Below are positions 16,007 to 23,997 of a stretch of 64,000 nucleotides of DNA, piece by piece (the stretch's first letter is position 1; each line of letters begins with the position of its first letter). The translations under genes were made by a program, and so were the position numbers. The notes beneath the pieces were generated by a model, which was given only the letters and a program-made list of their open reading frames with translations, did not search any database and was not told the origin of the DNA. The DNA is from Oscillospiraceae bacterium (GTDB taxonomy: Bacteria; Bacillota; Clostridia; Oscillospirales; Acutalibacteraceae): contig JAITGE010000014.1 of assembly GCA_031280825.1 (NCBI GenBank), forward strand, positions 1 to 64,000. The letters run 5' to 3'.

Positions 16007-16933
16007 TCAGCCGTCCACAAGCCTTGCCAGGATCAGGTTCAGATTGCCGTTGCGTTCCAGGGCTTCGGCTTGGGCTTGCACATTTTCCATCAGCGCCAGC
16101 GTCCGCCCCGCTCCCGCGCCGCCTTTAAGCCGTTCGTGCAAAGCGCGGCGCAATGCGGGGAGCACAGCGCACGTCAGCTCGCGCTGCCCCTCCAACGCCG
16201 CCGTTGCCTTAAGCGCCTCCAGCGCGTCGCCGTTCAAGAGCGCTTCGGCAAGCCCTGCGGCGATCGTTTGTATCTGCGCTTCGCGCTCCGGGTCGGGGGC
16301 TTCCTCCCGCGCTTCGCCCAGCGGGAAAACCGCCGCGCGGCTGCGCACGGTTGCTAACATCTGCCGCGCCGCCGGAGCCGTCAGCACAAGGCAAAGATAG
16401 CCCGGCGGCTCTTCCAGAAGCTTAAGCAGCGCGTTTTGCGCCTGCACGTTCATTTGCTGCGCTTCGTGCACCACAAAGACCTTGCGGGCGGCTTCATTGG
16501 GTAAAATATACGCTTCCGCGCGCAGCGCCCGTACTTCATCCACCGTAATTTGCAGGTTGCTTTTCGCCGACCTCCCGGCTTCTAAAAAAAACACGTCGGG
16601 ATGCCCGCCCGCCAGGAGCTTCACGCAATGCGAGCAGGCGCCGCAGGGGAGCAAAACCAAAGCGTCCGCCGCGCCCTGCGCTTCGACCTGCCCGAACAGT
16701 GAAAGCCCGCCGAACATCGCCGTTTCTTCCGCGCCATCGTTTGCAGCGGCGGGGTCGCTCTTGGCGCACAGCAAAACCTGCCCGAGGGCTTCGGCGGCTG
16801 CGCGTCGCTGCACAGCGGTGCCGCCCTCCAACAAAATCGCATGCGGCAGCCTGCCCTGCGCCAGCGCTCCTTCCAAAGGCACGGCGGCAGACGCAAGGGC
16901 GGGGCTGCGGGTTCGGTCAATCAGAAGCGGCAT
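16007..16933 (-). CDS. holB: DNA polymerase III delta' subunit
   Basis: The 308-residue clamp-loader subunit opens with RLPHAILLEGG and contains CGACSHCVKLLAGGHPD, the zinc module of delta'/tau proteins. QITVDEVRAL, VVHEAQQMNVQAQNALLKLLEEPP and the sensor-like TVRSRAAVFPL follow. The Walker A loop is degenerate (GGTAVQRRA), as expected for the non-ATPase delta' subunit. It loads the beta clamp on DNA. It sits 12 bp after darA and 34 bp before ricT. Confidence 0.92.
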   Translation of the reverse strand: MPLLIDRTRSPALASAAVPLEGALAQGRLPHAILLEGGTAVQRRAAAEALGQVLLCAKSDPAAANDGAEETAMFGGLSLFGQVEAQGAADALVLLPCGACSHCVKLLAGGHPDVFFLEAGRSAKSNLQITVDEVRALRAEAYILPNEAARKVFVVHEAQQMNVQAQNALLKLLEEPPGYLCLVLTAPAARQMLATVRSRAAVFPLGEAREEAPDPEREAQIQTIAAGLAEALLNGDALEALKATAALEGQRELTCAVLPALRRALHERLKGGAGAGRTLALMENVQAQAEALERNGNLNLILARLVDG

Positions 16934-16944
16934 TGTTTCCTCCG

Positions 16945-17271
16945 CTAGATTTTATGGAATTGGTCTACATCCACAACAAAAACCGTTGCGCCGCCGACGG
17001 TGACCTCGACCGGCGCATGGAGCAGCGAACCCAGGAACGGCGCCTGCCCCACATCCACAAATTGCTTGCGGATGCTGCAGAACTGCCGCAGGATTTCAAG
17101 AACCTCGTCAACGCGCTCTTCCTCCAGCCCCAGCAAAAGCGTGTCGTTGCCCATGCGCAAAAAACCGCCCGTCGTGGAAAGCCGCGTGAAAGGGAACTGC
17201 CGCGCCGAAAGCGCGTCGAGCACAGCCGGGCAATCGTCCTTGTGGATAACCGCGATCATCAATTTCATCAT
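16945..17271 (-). CDS. darA: Cyclic-di-AMP receptor (DarA/PstA, PII-like)
   Basis: The 108-residue protein is the DUF970 family: MKLMIAVIHKDDCPAVLDAL, FTRLSTTGGFLRMGNDTLLLG and ERVDEVLEILRQFC. The TTGGFLRxGN segment forms the c-di-AMP binding loop in DarA structures. It is a trimeric PII-like signal protein; output partners are unknown in most species. It begins the darA-holB-ricT-nadC run. Confidence 0.93.
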   Translation of the reverse strand: MMKLMIAVIHKDDCPAVLDALSARQFPFTRLSTTGGFLRMGNDTLLLGLEEERVDEVLEILRQFCSIRKQFVDVGQAPFLGSLLHAPVEVTVGGATVFVVDVDQFHKI

Positions 17272-17289
17272 TGCACCCTCAACCGCACC

Positions 17290-17700
17290 CTAAAAATAGG
17301 AATAATTCTTACGCCGCTTCCCCTTGCCGCTTTTGGCAAGCGCAACAACCGCCAGCAGCAGCGCAAGCCCCGCCGCGCCCAGTGCCGCAAGCTCCAGTAC
17401 GTTATCCCGCACAAATTCGGCGGGCGTTTGCGCGGTTCGCGCTTCCGGCAGCGCGGCGTCGTCTGCTACCAACGGTGCGTCACGCGCGGTGTCCGGCGCG
17501 GAATACGGCACGCTGGCGGACGTAAACGCGGTCACCGCGCCCTGTTCCGGCGCGTCCGGCGGCAAACTGCCCGGCGGCTCTGCTGCTACGGCTTGCCCGG
17601 TGCTTTGCTCGGCGACCACAGGGGCGGCGAACACCATGCCGCTCAAAAGCGTAAACAGCATGATTACCAGCAACGCGCAGCCGATAGAACGCTTGAACAT
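17290..17700 (-). CDS. Hypothetical secreted/membrane-anchored protein
   Basis: This 136-residue protein is not recognised. It has a signal peptide (MFKRSIGCALLVIMLFTLL, then AAP), a low-complexity Ala/Pro/Glu-rich exported middle, and a C-terminal membrane helix (LAALGAAGLALLLAVVALA) followed by a basic cytoplasmic tail, KSGKGKRRKNYSYF. The Met at 17700 follows GGGGAAATC and is preferred over the longer frame. It lies between pduL and darA on the same strand. Confidence 0.55.
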   Translation of the reverse strand: MFKRSIGCALLVIMLFTLLSGMVFAAPVVAEQSTGQAVAAEPPGSLPPDAPEQGAVTAFTSASVPYSAPDTARDAPLVADDAALPEARTAQTPAEFVRDNVLELAALGAAGLALLLAVVALAKSGKGKRRKNYSYF

Positions 17701-17716
17701 AACGATTTCCCCCACC

Positions 17717-18295
17717 TTATGCTAAAATTTCACCCATCGTGCCGGGTGCGCAGCCCGCGGCGTTGGATTCATCGGTATCAATGTGCATCGCCAGCCCAAA
17801 ATTCGGGTGCACGCGCACAACCACGTCGTCTAACACCAGGCTGCGCTGCGCGCTTTGAATTTTCACGCAGACCACCTGTTTATCCCGCAATCCGTATTTT
17901 TCGGCGTCGGCAGGGGTTGCGTGAATATGCCGCTTGGCGGCGATGACGCCCTCCTTCAGCTCCACCTCGCCCTTGGGTCCCACGAGCCTGCAGCCGCCCG
18001 AGCCGACAATGTCACCGCTTTCGCGCACGGGAGCGTGCACGCCGATGCTCCGCGCGTCCGTCAGCGAAAGCTCCACCTGATCCGCCGGGCGCAGCGGACC
18101 TAAAATCGTCACACCGGGCAGCGCCCCCTTTGCGCCGACAACCTGCACGCGTTCCTCACAGGCAAACTGCCCGGGTTGCGAGAGATCTTTTTTGACCGTG
18201 AGCGCATACCCTGCGCCAAAAAGCGTCTCTAAGGTATCCTTCGTAACATGCAGATGCCGCGCCGAGGTTTCCACCAACACCTTCTTGTTTTCCAT
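17717..18295 (-). CDS. pduL: Phosphate propanoyltransferase / phosphotransacylase PduL
   Basis: PduL interconverts acyl-CoA and acyl-phosphate and can serve as phosphotransacetylase. The 192-residue protein shows both conserved blocks with zinc-binding histidines: VETSARHLHVTKDTLETLFG at the start, and AAKRHIHATPADAEKYGL near residue 125, with GSGGCRLVGPKG between. PTXLHLN-type shell-targeting extensions are absent and no microcompartment shell genes are nearby, so a soluble housekeeping role in acetate metabolism is likely. Confidence 0.9.
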   Translation of the reverse strand: MENKKVLVETSARHLHVTKDTLETLFGAGYALTVKKDLSQPGQFACEERVQVVGAKGALPGVTILGPLRPADQVELSLTDARSIGVHAPVRESGDIVGSGGCRLVGPKGEVELKEGVIAAKRHIHATPADAEKYGLRDKQVVCVKIQSAQRSLVLDDVVVRVHPNFGLAMHIDTDESNAAGCAPGTMGEILA

Positions 18296-18338
18296 ATCGA
18301 AACCGATCCTCCCAATCGCACTGTGCTGTCACGGCTGT

Positions 18339-18367
18339 AGTATACCACATTGCGGCGGATAAAGCAA
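18339..18367 (-). promoter_or_regulatory. Promoter of pduL
   Basis: On the minus strand: TTGCTT (18367-18362), 17-bp spacer, TATACT (18344-18339), 44 bp upstream of the pduL start. Confidence 0.6.
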
Positions 18368-18372
18368 CCATA

Positions 18373-18401
18373 AATGCCGGATAAAAACACTTTCCGGCAT
18401 T
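18373..18401 (-). terminator. Hairpin downstream of dpaA
   Basis: A perfect 9-bp stem, AATGCCGGA and TCCGGCATT, with an 11-nt loop, lies about 50 bp past the dpaA stop and immediately before the pduL promoter. The T-run is poor, so termination may be partial. Confidence 0.45.
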
Positions 18402-18451
18402 AATTTGAGCGTTTGAACCCTTTTTGGTTTCCAAGGAGGTCTGTTTATGCG

Positions 18452-19330
18452 TTATAACGCTTCCTCAGCCAAAACCGTTTCAACTGTGCGGGCGATCGCC
18501 TCGCCCGCGGCGCGCGGCGCATATTTCCCGGGCAGACCGGGGAGCAGCTCAGCGCAAAGTCCCAGCCGCGCGGCGGCTCCAAAATCAATGCCACCGGGCG
18601 CGTTGGCGATATCCAGCAGCACCACGCTGTTTTGGAGCAAGCGCAGCGCCGTTTCATCCAAAACCAACGCGGGGATGGTGTTAAACACAAAATCAAAGCG
18701 TGGCAGCTCGGCGCGCAAAAGCTCCAGCGCAACAGCGTTGCAGCCCGCACTGAGCGCCGCGCAAGCCGCAGCGCGACTGCGCAGCGCCACGGTCACACGC
18801 GCCCGCAAGCGCAGCAGAACATCGGCGATAGCGCTGCCGCAGCGCCCGTAGCCAAGCACAAGGCATTCGCTTCGCGCAAGATTCCCCGCGCCGCGCAGCA
18901 TTGCCAACGCAGTGACCGCTTCGGCTGTGGGCAGTGCGTTGCGGGTAGCGAAATCGTCGCGCTGCAGCAGAGCGAACGCGGGTATTTTACGCGCCGCGCA
19001 GCTTGCCCGCAGGGTGTCGGGCAAATCACCCGCAAGCAAAAACTGCCCCGGGCGCAGCAGATCACCAAGCACCGCGAGCGGTATCTTTTCGCCGCCCTCC
19101 AGGTGCGTCAAATGTACACCGTCCCGTGCGCAGGGCACAGGGCACAGCACAAGCTCCGCTGCCGCCAGCGCACCGGCAAGCGCAGCGGCATGCTGTATTG
19201 TTTGAACCACGGTGCCCTCCGGCGGCGGAACACCAAAGCATGTGACGCGGTGCCCGGCGGCGGCAAGCGCGGCGGCGGCATAGCCTTGCCGTGCATCGCC
19301 GCCCAAAACGGCAATCGAACGGGGTTTCAC
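18452..19330 (-). CDS. dpaA: Dipicolinate synthase subunit A
   Basis: DpaA (SpoVFA) works with the flavoprotein DpaB to make dipicolinic acid, the spore-core chelator, from a lysine-pathway intermediate. The 292-residue protein has an N-terminal domain starting KPRSIAVLGGDARQGYAA and a Rossmann NAD(P) domain with LVLGYGRCGSAIADVLLRL, FVFNTIPALVLDE and VVLLDIANAPGGIDF. GTG at 19330 is chosen because AAAGGAGGT lies 13 bp upstream. No dpaB lies beside it, although the two are usually adjacent. Its presence points to a spore former. Confidence 0.85.
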   Translation of the reverse strand: MKPRSIAVLGGDARQGYAAAALAAAGHRVTCFGVPPPEGTVVQTIQHAAALAGALAAAELVLCPVPCARDGVHLTHLEGGEKIPLAVLGDLLRPGQFLLAGDLPDTLRASCAARKIPAFALLQRDDFATRNALPTAEAVTALAMLRGAGNLARSECLVLGYGRCGSAIADVLLRLRARVTVALRSRAAACAALSAGCNAVALELLRAELPRFDFVFNTIPALVLDETALRLLQNSVVLLDIANAPGGIDFGAAARLGLCAELLPGLPGKYAPRAAGEAIARTVETVLAEEAL

Positions 19331-19351
19331 AGTATTGCAGACCTCCTTTAA

Positions 19352-19399
19352 AAGACGCAACAAGGCGTGTAATACGTCTACACCCATTCTATGCGTCTT
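19352..19399 (-). terminator. Nested hairpin between dgoD and dpaA
   Basis: Outer arms AAGACGCA (19352-19359) and TGCGTCTT (19392-19399) pair perfectly. Inside them GTGTA (19367-19371) pairs with TACAC (19379-19383). On the minus strand the outer stem ends in TTTT and is followed at once by the AAAGGAGG of dpaA. It may terminate dgoD transcription or act as an attenuator for dpaA. Confidence 0.45.
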
Positions 19400-19467
19400 C
19401 TAAAAAGAGAGTGCGCACAACCATGCATTCCGCGCAAGACCGTAAAGCAAAACGCCAAAGCCCTATC

Positions 19468-20613
19468 TTACCATTCAGCAACTGTGCCGTCAAAGCTACG
19501 CCAGAGAGGGTTCTTCCAGTTGTGCGGGATTTCGGCGGCGCGTTTGACCGCGGCTTCGTTGATCTCCACGCCCAGCCCCGCGCCCTGCGGGATCTCGATA
19601 TAACCGTCCTTATAGATATAGATGGAAGGATCGGCAAGATAATCCAGCAAATCACCGCCTTGGTTATAATGAATGCCCAGGCTTTGCTCCTGGATGAACA
19701 CGTTGGGGGTACAGGCGTCCAGTTGGATGCACGCGCCCAGCGCGATGGGACCGAGCGGGCAATGCGGCGCAACGGCGACATCATAGGCCTCGGCCATAGC
19801 GGCGATCTTCTTGCACTCGCTGATGCCGCCGGCGTGGCTCAAATCCGGCTGGATGATATCCACATAGCCGTCTTCAAACAGGTTTTTGAATTCCCAGCGG
19901 CTGAACATTCGCTCGCCCGTGGCAATGGGGGTAGCTGTATGCTTTGCGATTTCGCGCAATGCTTCGTTGTTTTGCGGCAAAACCGGCTCTTCAATGAACA
20001 TCAGCTTGAATTCACGCAGTGCGTATGCCAGCACCTTCGCCATGGTTTTGTGCACCCGCCCGTGAAAATCCACTGCGATATCCAGACCCGGCGCGGTTTC
20101 CTGAATGGCCGCCACGCGGGCGCATACAGCTTCAATTTTATCGTAGCTGTCAATATAATGCATTTCTTCCGTGCCGTTCATTTTGATGGCGCTGTAGCCC
20201 TGCGTTTGCGCTTCCTTCGCGGCGGCGGCGATATCAGAGGGTCGGTCGCCGCCAATCCAGCGGTATACCTTCAACCTGTCGCGGCATTGCCCGCCCAGCA
20301 GGTTGAACACAGGGGTATTCAGATATTTGCCCTTTAAATCCCAGAGCGCCTGATCAATGCCCGCGATCGCGCTCATGACCTCCGGTCCGCCGCGATAGAA
20401 CCCGCAGCGGTACATCTGCTGCCAGAGATCCTCCGCCTTCATGGGATCCGCGCCGATGAGAACGTTTTCGAATTCCGTCACTGCCGTGCGTACCGCATCC
20501 GCACGCCCTTCGATCACAGGCTCGCCCCAGCCCACCAAGCCCTCGTCTGTTTCCATCTTTAAGAAGAGCCAGCGCGGCTGCACCTTATACAGCGTCAGTT
20601 TTGTGATTTTCAT
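19468..20613 (-). CDS. dgoD: D-galactonate dehydratase-like enolase-superfamily enzyme
   Basis: The 381-residue protein belongs to the mandelate racemase/muconate-lactonizing branch of the enolase superfamily: GWGEPVIEGRADAVRTA, WDLKGKYLNTPVFNLLGG, then the metal ligands in DIAVDFHGRVHKTMAK (Asp), FIEEPVLPQNNEAL (Glu) and IATGERMFSRWEF (Glu), with APHCPLGPIALGACIQLDA near the end. DFHGR, EEPV and HCPLGPI fit galactonate dehydratase (galactonate to 2-keto-3-deoxygalactonate). It overlaps the FucU-like gene by 4 bp, suggesting joint sugar use. Substrate remains an inference. Confidence 0.85.
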   Translation of the reverse strand: MKITKLTLYKVQPRWLFLKMETDEGLVGWGEPVIEGRADAVRTAVTEFENVLIGADPMKAEDLWQQMYRCGFYRGGPEVMSAIAGIDQALWDLKGKYLNTPVFNLLGGQCRDRLKVYRWIGGDRPSDIAAAAKEAQTQGYSAIKMNGTEEMHYIDSYDKIEAVCARVAAIQETAPGLDIAVDFHGRVHKTMAKVLAYALREFKLMFIEEPVLPQNNEALREIAKHTATPIATGERMFSRWEFKNLFEDGYVDIIQPDLSHAGGISECKKIAAMAEAYDVAVAPHCPLGPIALGACIQLDACTPNVFIQEQSLGIHYNQGGDLLDYLADPSIYIYKDGYIEIPQGAGLGVEINEAAVKRAAEIPHNWKNPLWRSFDGTVAEW

Positions 20614-21023
20614 GCCTGCACCACACCTTTCTGGAGCAAAATATTGGCGGCGGGCGTTTGATCCGCTGTGACGATGATGCCCGCCACCTTGCCTGCCTTT
20701 TCATAGAAAGCAAAACGCTCCACGCATTCGATCTTACCGGCGCCGGCGACCGCTTCATAGCCCTGCAGTACACCGTTGCCTGCCGCCTTTTCCATCACGG
20801 CAAGGGGCTGCGCGGGCACGTAATCCAGCGGGAAGAAGCGCAAAATATCCGCCAGCAAGCTCTGAATGCTTTCTGCCGGGATATACAAAATCACGCCGCC
20901 GGGAGGGCAGTTTGCCTTCGCAGGGTAATTGCCATCGGCCAGGAGGAGGGTTTCACCGTGCCCCATTTCCATGAGCAGCTTAAGCAGCTCCGGGGTAAAG
21001 GATTTTGGAATATTGTTGAGCAT
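20610..21023 (-). CDS. RbsD/FucU family sugar mutarotase
   Basis: The 137-residue protein matches RbsD/FucU mutarotases, which interconvert sugar anomers: MLNNIPKSFTPELLKLLMEMGHGETLLLADGNYPA has the catalytic-site His and Asp of the GHGDxxxxADxNFP motif, and PLDYVPAQP is also typical. FucU (fucose) is closer than RbsD (ribose) by motif. It forms a two-gene unit with the dgoD-like dehydratase. Confidence 0.85.
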   Translation of the reverse strand: MLNNIPKSFTPELLKLLMEMGHGETLLLADGNYPAKANCPPGGVILYIPAESIQSLLADILRFFPLDYVPAQPLAVMEKAAGNGVLQGYEAVAGAGKIECVERFAFYEKAGKVAGIIVTADQTPAANILLQKGVVQA

Positions 21024-21076
21024 AAACGAAACTCCTATCTATTTTTGTTTACTAACTGATTGTCACCCAAGCGCGG

Positions 21077-21550
21077 TTACGTGTTACGTTCCGCGTGGCT
21101 GCGCTCTATGTCGCGCCGGGCATCCCTTTCGGCGGCGACGGCGCGTTTGTCATAAAGCTTTTTGCCCTTGCACAGCCCGATTTCCAGCTTGGCTCTGCCG
21201 TTTTTGAAATAGACCGAAAGCGGCACCAGCGCCAAACCCTGCTGCTTCACTTCGCCAAAAAGATGCAGAATCTCACGCTTATGTAGCAACAGACGCCGCA
21301 CACGGTGCGGATCCTGATTAAAAATATTTCCTTGCTCATAAGGGCTGATGTGCATTCCGTTCACAAGCATTTCGCCTGCTTTGACGGAACACCAGCTGTC
21401 ACGCAAATTACACTTCCCCTGCCGCAGGGATTTTACTTCCGTGCCGCAAAGCGCAATGCCGGCTTCATAGCGCTCCAGAACAAAATACTCGTGGAGCGCC
21501 TTCTTATTGTTCGCCACCGTTTGCGTCGCCGCCTTGGCTGCTTCCGCCAT
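21077..21550 (-). CDS. smpB: SsrA-binding protein SmpB
   Basis: SmpB delivers tmRNA to stalled ribosomes for trans-translation. The 157-residue product contains KALHEYFVLERYEAGIAL, GTEVKSLRQGKCNLRDSW, PYEQGNIFNQDPHRVRRLLLHKREI (split motif) and the basic C-terminal tail GKKLYDKRAVAAERDARRDIER that occupies the mRNA channel. The ATG at 21550 follows GGGAGGAGAAC. The tmRNA gene itself was not found in the window. Confidence 0.95.
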   Translation of the reverse strand: MAEAAKAATQTVANNKKALHEYFVLERYEAGIALCGTEVKSLRQGKCNLRDSWCSVKAGEMLVNGMHISPYEQGNIFNQDPHRVRRLLLHKREILHLFGEVKQQGLALVPLSVYFKNGRAKLEIGLCKGKKLYDKRAVAAERDARRDIERSHAERNT

Positions 21551-21580
21551 TGTTCTCCTCCCGCCCGCGCTGTGGCGTAT

Positions 21581-21609
21581 AGGATAGCACATACCGCACA
21601 AAAATGCAA
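21581..21609 (-). promoter_or_regulatory. Promoter of smpB
   Basis: On the minus strand: TTGCAT, 17-bp spacer, TATCCT, ending 31 bp before the smpB ATG. Confidence 0.55.
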
Positions 21610-21734
21610 GCGCGATCCTGCGGATCAGCGCACATTTTTTGGATTTTTCCTTGACGAACCCCATATCTTGTGGTATACTACTGTTAGAAGCTACAATTCA
21701 CAAAAAATAATCTCCAAAATATCCGAACAAACGC

Positions 21735-21762
21735 TTGACAATACGAAAATACGTGCTATACT
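21735..21762 (+). promoter_or_regulatory. Promoter of the small membrane protein and the oxidoreductase
   Basis: TTGACA (21735-21740), 16-bp spacer, TATACT (21757-21762), 40 bp before the ATG at 21803. Confidence 0.65.
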
Positions 21763-21802
21763 ATAGACGGTCAAGAACATTCGTTTAAGAAAGGTGCCTT
21801 AT

Positions 21803-22078
21803 ATGTTGTTTGCATCTATCGCCGGTCTGGTGTTGATTTTTGCCGTTGGCGCACTCTTGATTTTCGCCGCGCTCCGCACAGAAGCGCTCGCCGGGTGGGA
21901 GGATCGCGCGCTAACCTCCCTTGCGGATTCCGTCGCACGCCGCCGCGCGCGGTTGGAGGAGAAAGCCGCCGCGCAAGAGATTGCTTGCGCCGACGGTTCT
22001 GTGCGCACCGCCGTACCTTTGGTTGAAGTCGCGCCCGCCCCGGCGGCAAAAAAGCCAAAACCGGGGCAAGCGGCCTGA
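21803..22078 (+). CDS. Small single-pass membrane protein
   Basis: This 91-residue product is not assigned to a family. An N-terminal hydrophobic helix (MLFASIAGLVLIFAVGALLI) is followed by a charged cytoplasmic region with a short coiled-coil-like stretch (SVARRRARLEEKAA) and a Pro/Ala/Lys-rich end. AAGAAAGG lies 9 bp before the ATG and a good promoter precedes it, so expression is likely. It is 36 bp upstream of the oxidoreductase. Confidence 0.6.
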   Translation: MLFASIAGLVLIFAVGALLIFAALRTEALAGWEDRALTSLADSVARRRARLEEKAAAQEIACADGSVRTAVPLVEVAPAPAAKKPKPGQAA

Positions 22079-22114
22079 GGCTTTCGCCGCATAGAAACAG
22101 AATAGGAGCGCCGC

Positions 22115-23095
22115 ATGATTGCATACGCTGTGGTTGGCACAAGCACCATCACAAAAGAGTTCGTTGCAGCTGCGGAAGGGAGTGGATTGCGCTTAGCAGC
22201 AATCTGTTCGCGTGAGACCGCACGGGGAGCGGCGTTTGCGAAGGAGATTGGTCTCGCCGCTTTGCCGGTTTTGGAAGGCGTGGACGCTCTTGCCGCCGCA
22301 AACGAAATCACAGCCGCTTATGTGGCAAGCCCGAATAGCTGCCATTACGCACAGTGTATGCAGTTGTTATGCGCGGGCAAGCATGTGCTTTGTGAAAAAC
22401 CGTTAACCGTCAGCGCGGCAGAGCTTGCGGCATTGCAGGCGTGCGCCGCCGAACGCGGGTTGATCTTAATGGAAGCTATTATGTACCTGCAAACGCCCGC
22501 GCGCCGCGCGGTGCTGGAGACATTGCCGCGCATAGGGCGCGTGACAAGTGTGCGGATTGATTTTTCGCAGCGCTCCTCCCGTCTGGATCGTTTGCTTGCG
22601 GGGGAGTTGCCGAACATTTTCAACGCGCGACTGCGCGCGGGTGCGTTTAACGATCTGGGCGTGTATTGCGTATACCCGTTGCTTGATTTTTTTGGTGACC
22701 CCGAAGAATTACTGTACGCACGGTTTGCGTGCATCTATCCCGGCGCGGCGGATACCGACGGTTCGGCGTTGTTTCGTTACCCGGATTTTGACGCGCAGCT
22801 CAGCTGGTCAAAGGTAGGGCAAAGCCGCGGAGTTTCGCAAATCATCGGCGAAAACGGCACGCTTACAGTTCAATCCATCTCGCAATTCCAGGGCGTTTTC
22901 CTTTATGACCGTGCCGGAAACCCACAGCGATTGGACAAGGCTTGCGCTAAAATAGACACGATGCGACACGAGGCAAGAGCTTTTTATGCCGCCATTTCCG
23001 GGCAATCCACGCGCGTTGCGCCGGGCGAAGCCGCCGCGTTGGCGTTGCGGGTGTGCCGTTGCATGGAGGAAACCCGGGATTTCAACCGAAAATAA
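22115..23095 (+). CDS. Gfo/Idh/MocA family NAD(P)-dependent oxidoreductase
   Basis: The 326-residue protein has an N-terminal Rossmann fold (YAVVGTSTITKEFVAAAEGS, where GTSTIT replaces the usual GxGxxG), YVASPNSCHYAQCMQLL and HVLCEKPLTVSAAE, the EKP motif whose Lys contributes to catalysis. The C-terminal domain has FNDLGVYCVYPLLDFFGDP with the GxYxxx-type active-site segment. These enzymes oxidise or reduce sugars, inositols or dihydrodiols; the substrate is unknown. The gene ends at the border of the accessory island. Confidence 0.83.
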   Translation: MIAYAVVGTSTITKEFVAAAEGSGLRLAAICSRETARGAAFAKEIGLAALPVLEGVDALAAANEITAAYVASPNSCHYAQCMQLLCAGKHVLCEKPLTVSAAELAALQACAAERGLILMEAIMYLQTPARRAVLETLPRIGRVTSVRIDFSQRSSRLDRLLAGELPNIFNARLRAGAFNDLGVYCVYPLLDFFGDPEELLYARFACIYPGAADTDGSALFRYPDFDAQLSWSKVGQSRGVSQIIGENGTLTVQSISQFQGVFLYDRAGNPQRLDKACAKIDTMRHEARAFYAAISGQSTRVAPGEAAALALRVCRCMEETRDFNRK

Positions 23096-23119
23096 TTAAG
23101 GCGCGTGGCGGCATTGAAA

Positions 23120-23211
23120 AGCGGGAATATTGGCAGACAGAAGACATATGGGACTTTTGCCGCGCAAAGGGAGCAATGGTTCAAGGAAAAGCTGGGGCTG
23201 ATTATGTTTTT
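23120..23211 (+). pseudogene. ISAs1-family transposase fragment, second copy
   Basis: About 90 bp nearly identical to part of the remnant at the window start: the frame reads EDIWDFCRAKGAMVQGKAG, and the +1 frame gives EQWFKEKLGL, the proper continuation. The same +1 shift occurs in both copies. The fragment ends where the 3' end of a partner-protein gene begins (23212), so the IS junction cut into the array. Confidence 0.65.
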
Positions 23212-23299
23212 GGCTCGAAGCGGCAACTCGATAAGCGCGGTCTTGCAAAAAAACGAAAAATCTCTTGACAACAGGAAATATTTAGGTTACAATGCCAGT
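23212..23299 (+). repeat. Array repeat, copy A (3' end of a lost unit plus promoter)
   Basis: 88 bp repeated almost exactly at 24679-24768. Its first codons read W-L-E-A-A-T-R-stop, the same end as the partner gene at 23998-24702 (WLEAATQ). Copy A therefore preserves the tail of an earlier unit now replaced by IS sequence. The rest is the shared spacer and promoter. Confidence 0.85.
23265..23293 (+). promoter_or_regulatory. Promoter of matrixin unit 1
   Basis: TTGACA (23265-23270), 17-bp spacer, TACAAT (23288-23293). A leader of about 155 nt separates it from the matrixin start; no riboswitch class was recognised in that leader. Confidence 0.75.
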
Positions 23300-23453
23300 T
23301 ATACAGTGGGAAACGAAAGAATTTGATATAGAGTCTTATTGGCGTGGTCGTGTCGTGACCGCGATATTGTTCTCGGGAGGTGATAAAGGCGGTTAACTCG
23401 CGTGTTCAGGGCAAGGCGACAAATTCATTATCGCGAAAAGGAGAGAACGAACA

Positions 23454-23981
23454 TTGAGAAGCAGAAGAAAACTGCAAAGGATTGCAATTATCCTGTTGTC
23501 CGCACTGACGCTTGTAGTGGTCGGGTTTGTTGGGGCAGGGTGTACAACGAGTAATGATTATCTTCTGAGTTGGCATCTTGTTGATTCGGGAAAACACTGT
23601 GACTGGGATGCGAACCAATCGAAATACGAAAGCTACGTTGTGTCTGGAGCAAAGACATGGAACGCTTATAAGGCGGGGGTTTTTCGCCCTGACAGCATAT
23701 CCGTTGTGCAGGACGTACGCATATCAGATGTAAGCGAGCTGGGTGAAAGCTGGCTTGGCGAGACCAGTCCGTTAGGTTACATTAATTTAAACAAAGCGCT
23801 CCTTGACGAAGTGTCTTCTAATTGCAAGCAAAACACTGTGTTACATGAACTCGGTCATGCACTTGGCTTGGATCATAACGACAACGCATCTACGAATATT
23901 ATGTATTCGTATAACACTGCGGTCACAGCTCTTTCGAGCAGCGACAAGTCGTCTTATGATGCTTCTTATGCAAGATATTGA
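23454..23981 (+). CDS. Matrixin-type metzincin lipoprotease
   Basis: The 175-residue product has a signal sequence ending in a possible lipobox (VGFVGAGC, Cys about residue 27), so it is probably anchored outside the cell. The mature part includes AKTWNAYKAG, SWLGETSPLGYINLNKALLD, the zinc motif HELGHALGLDHND (HExGHxxGxxH, about residues 131-141) and a Met-turn, NIMYSY. This is the matrixin (M10) pattern reduced to a catalytic core; no propeptide cysteine switch is seen. The TTG start follows AAAGGAGAG. The partner gene follows 16 bp downstream. The substrate is unknown. Residue use and AT content differ from the GC-rich flanks, pointing to horizontal origin. Confidence 0.82.
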   Translation: MRSRRKLQRIAIILLSALTLVVVGFVGAGCTTSNDYLLSWHLVDSGKHCDWDANQSKYESYVVSGAKTWNAYKAGVFRPDSISVVQDVRISDVSELGESWLGETSPLGYINLNKALLDEVSSNCKQNTVLHELGHALGLDHNDNASTNIMYSYNTAVTALSSSDKSSYDASYARY

Positions 23982-23997
23982 AGGAGGAATCAGAACA

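Noticed and set aside
16699..17946. 415-codon plus-strand frame
   Set aside because: Shadow of holB, darA and the secreted protein; arginine/glutamine-rich translation without motifs.
21551..21734. tmRNA gene next to smpB
   Set aside because: The region upstream of smpB contains the smpB promoter and spacer only; no tRNA-Ala-like ends or tag reading frame were found.
23381..23458. Short leader peptide frame (25 codons) before the matrixin
   Set aside because: Its GTG lies within its own GGGAGG site, so initiation is doubtful, and the peptide has no amino-acid run typical of attenuators.
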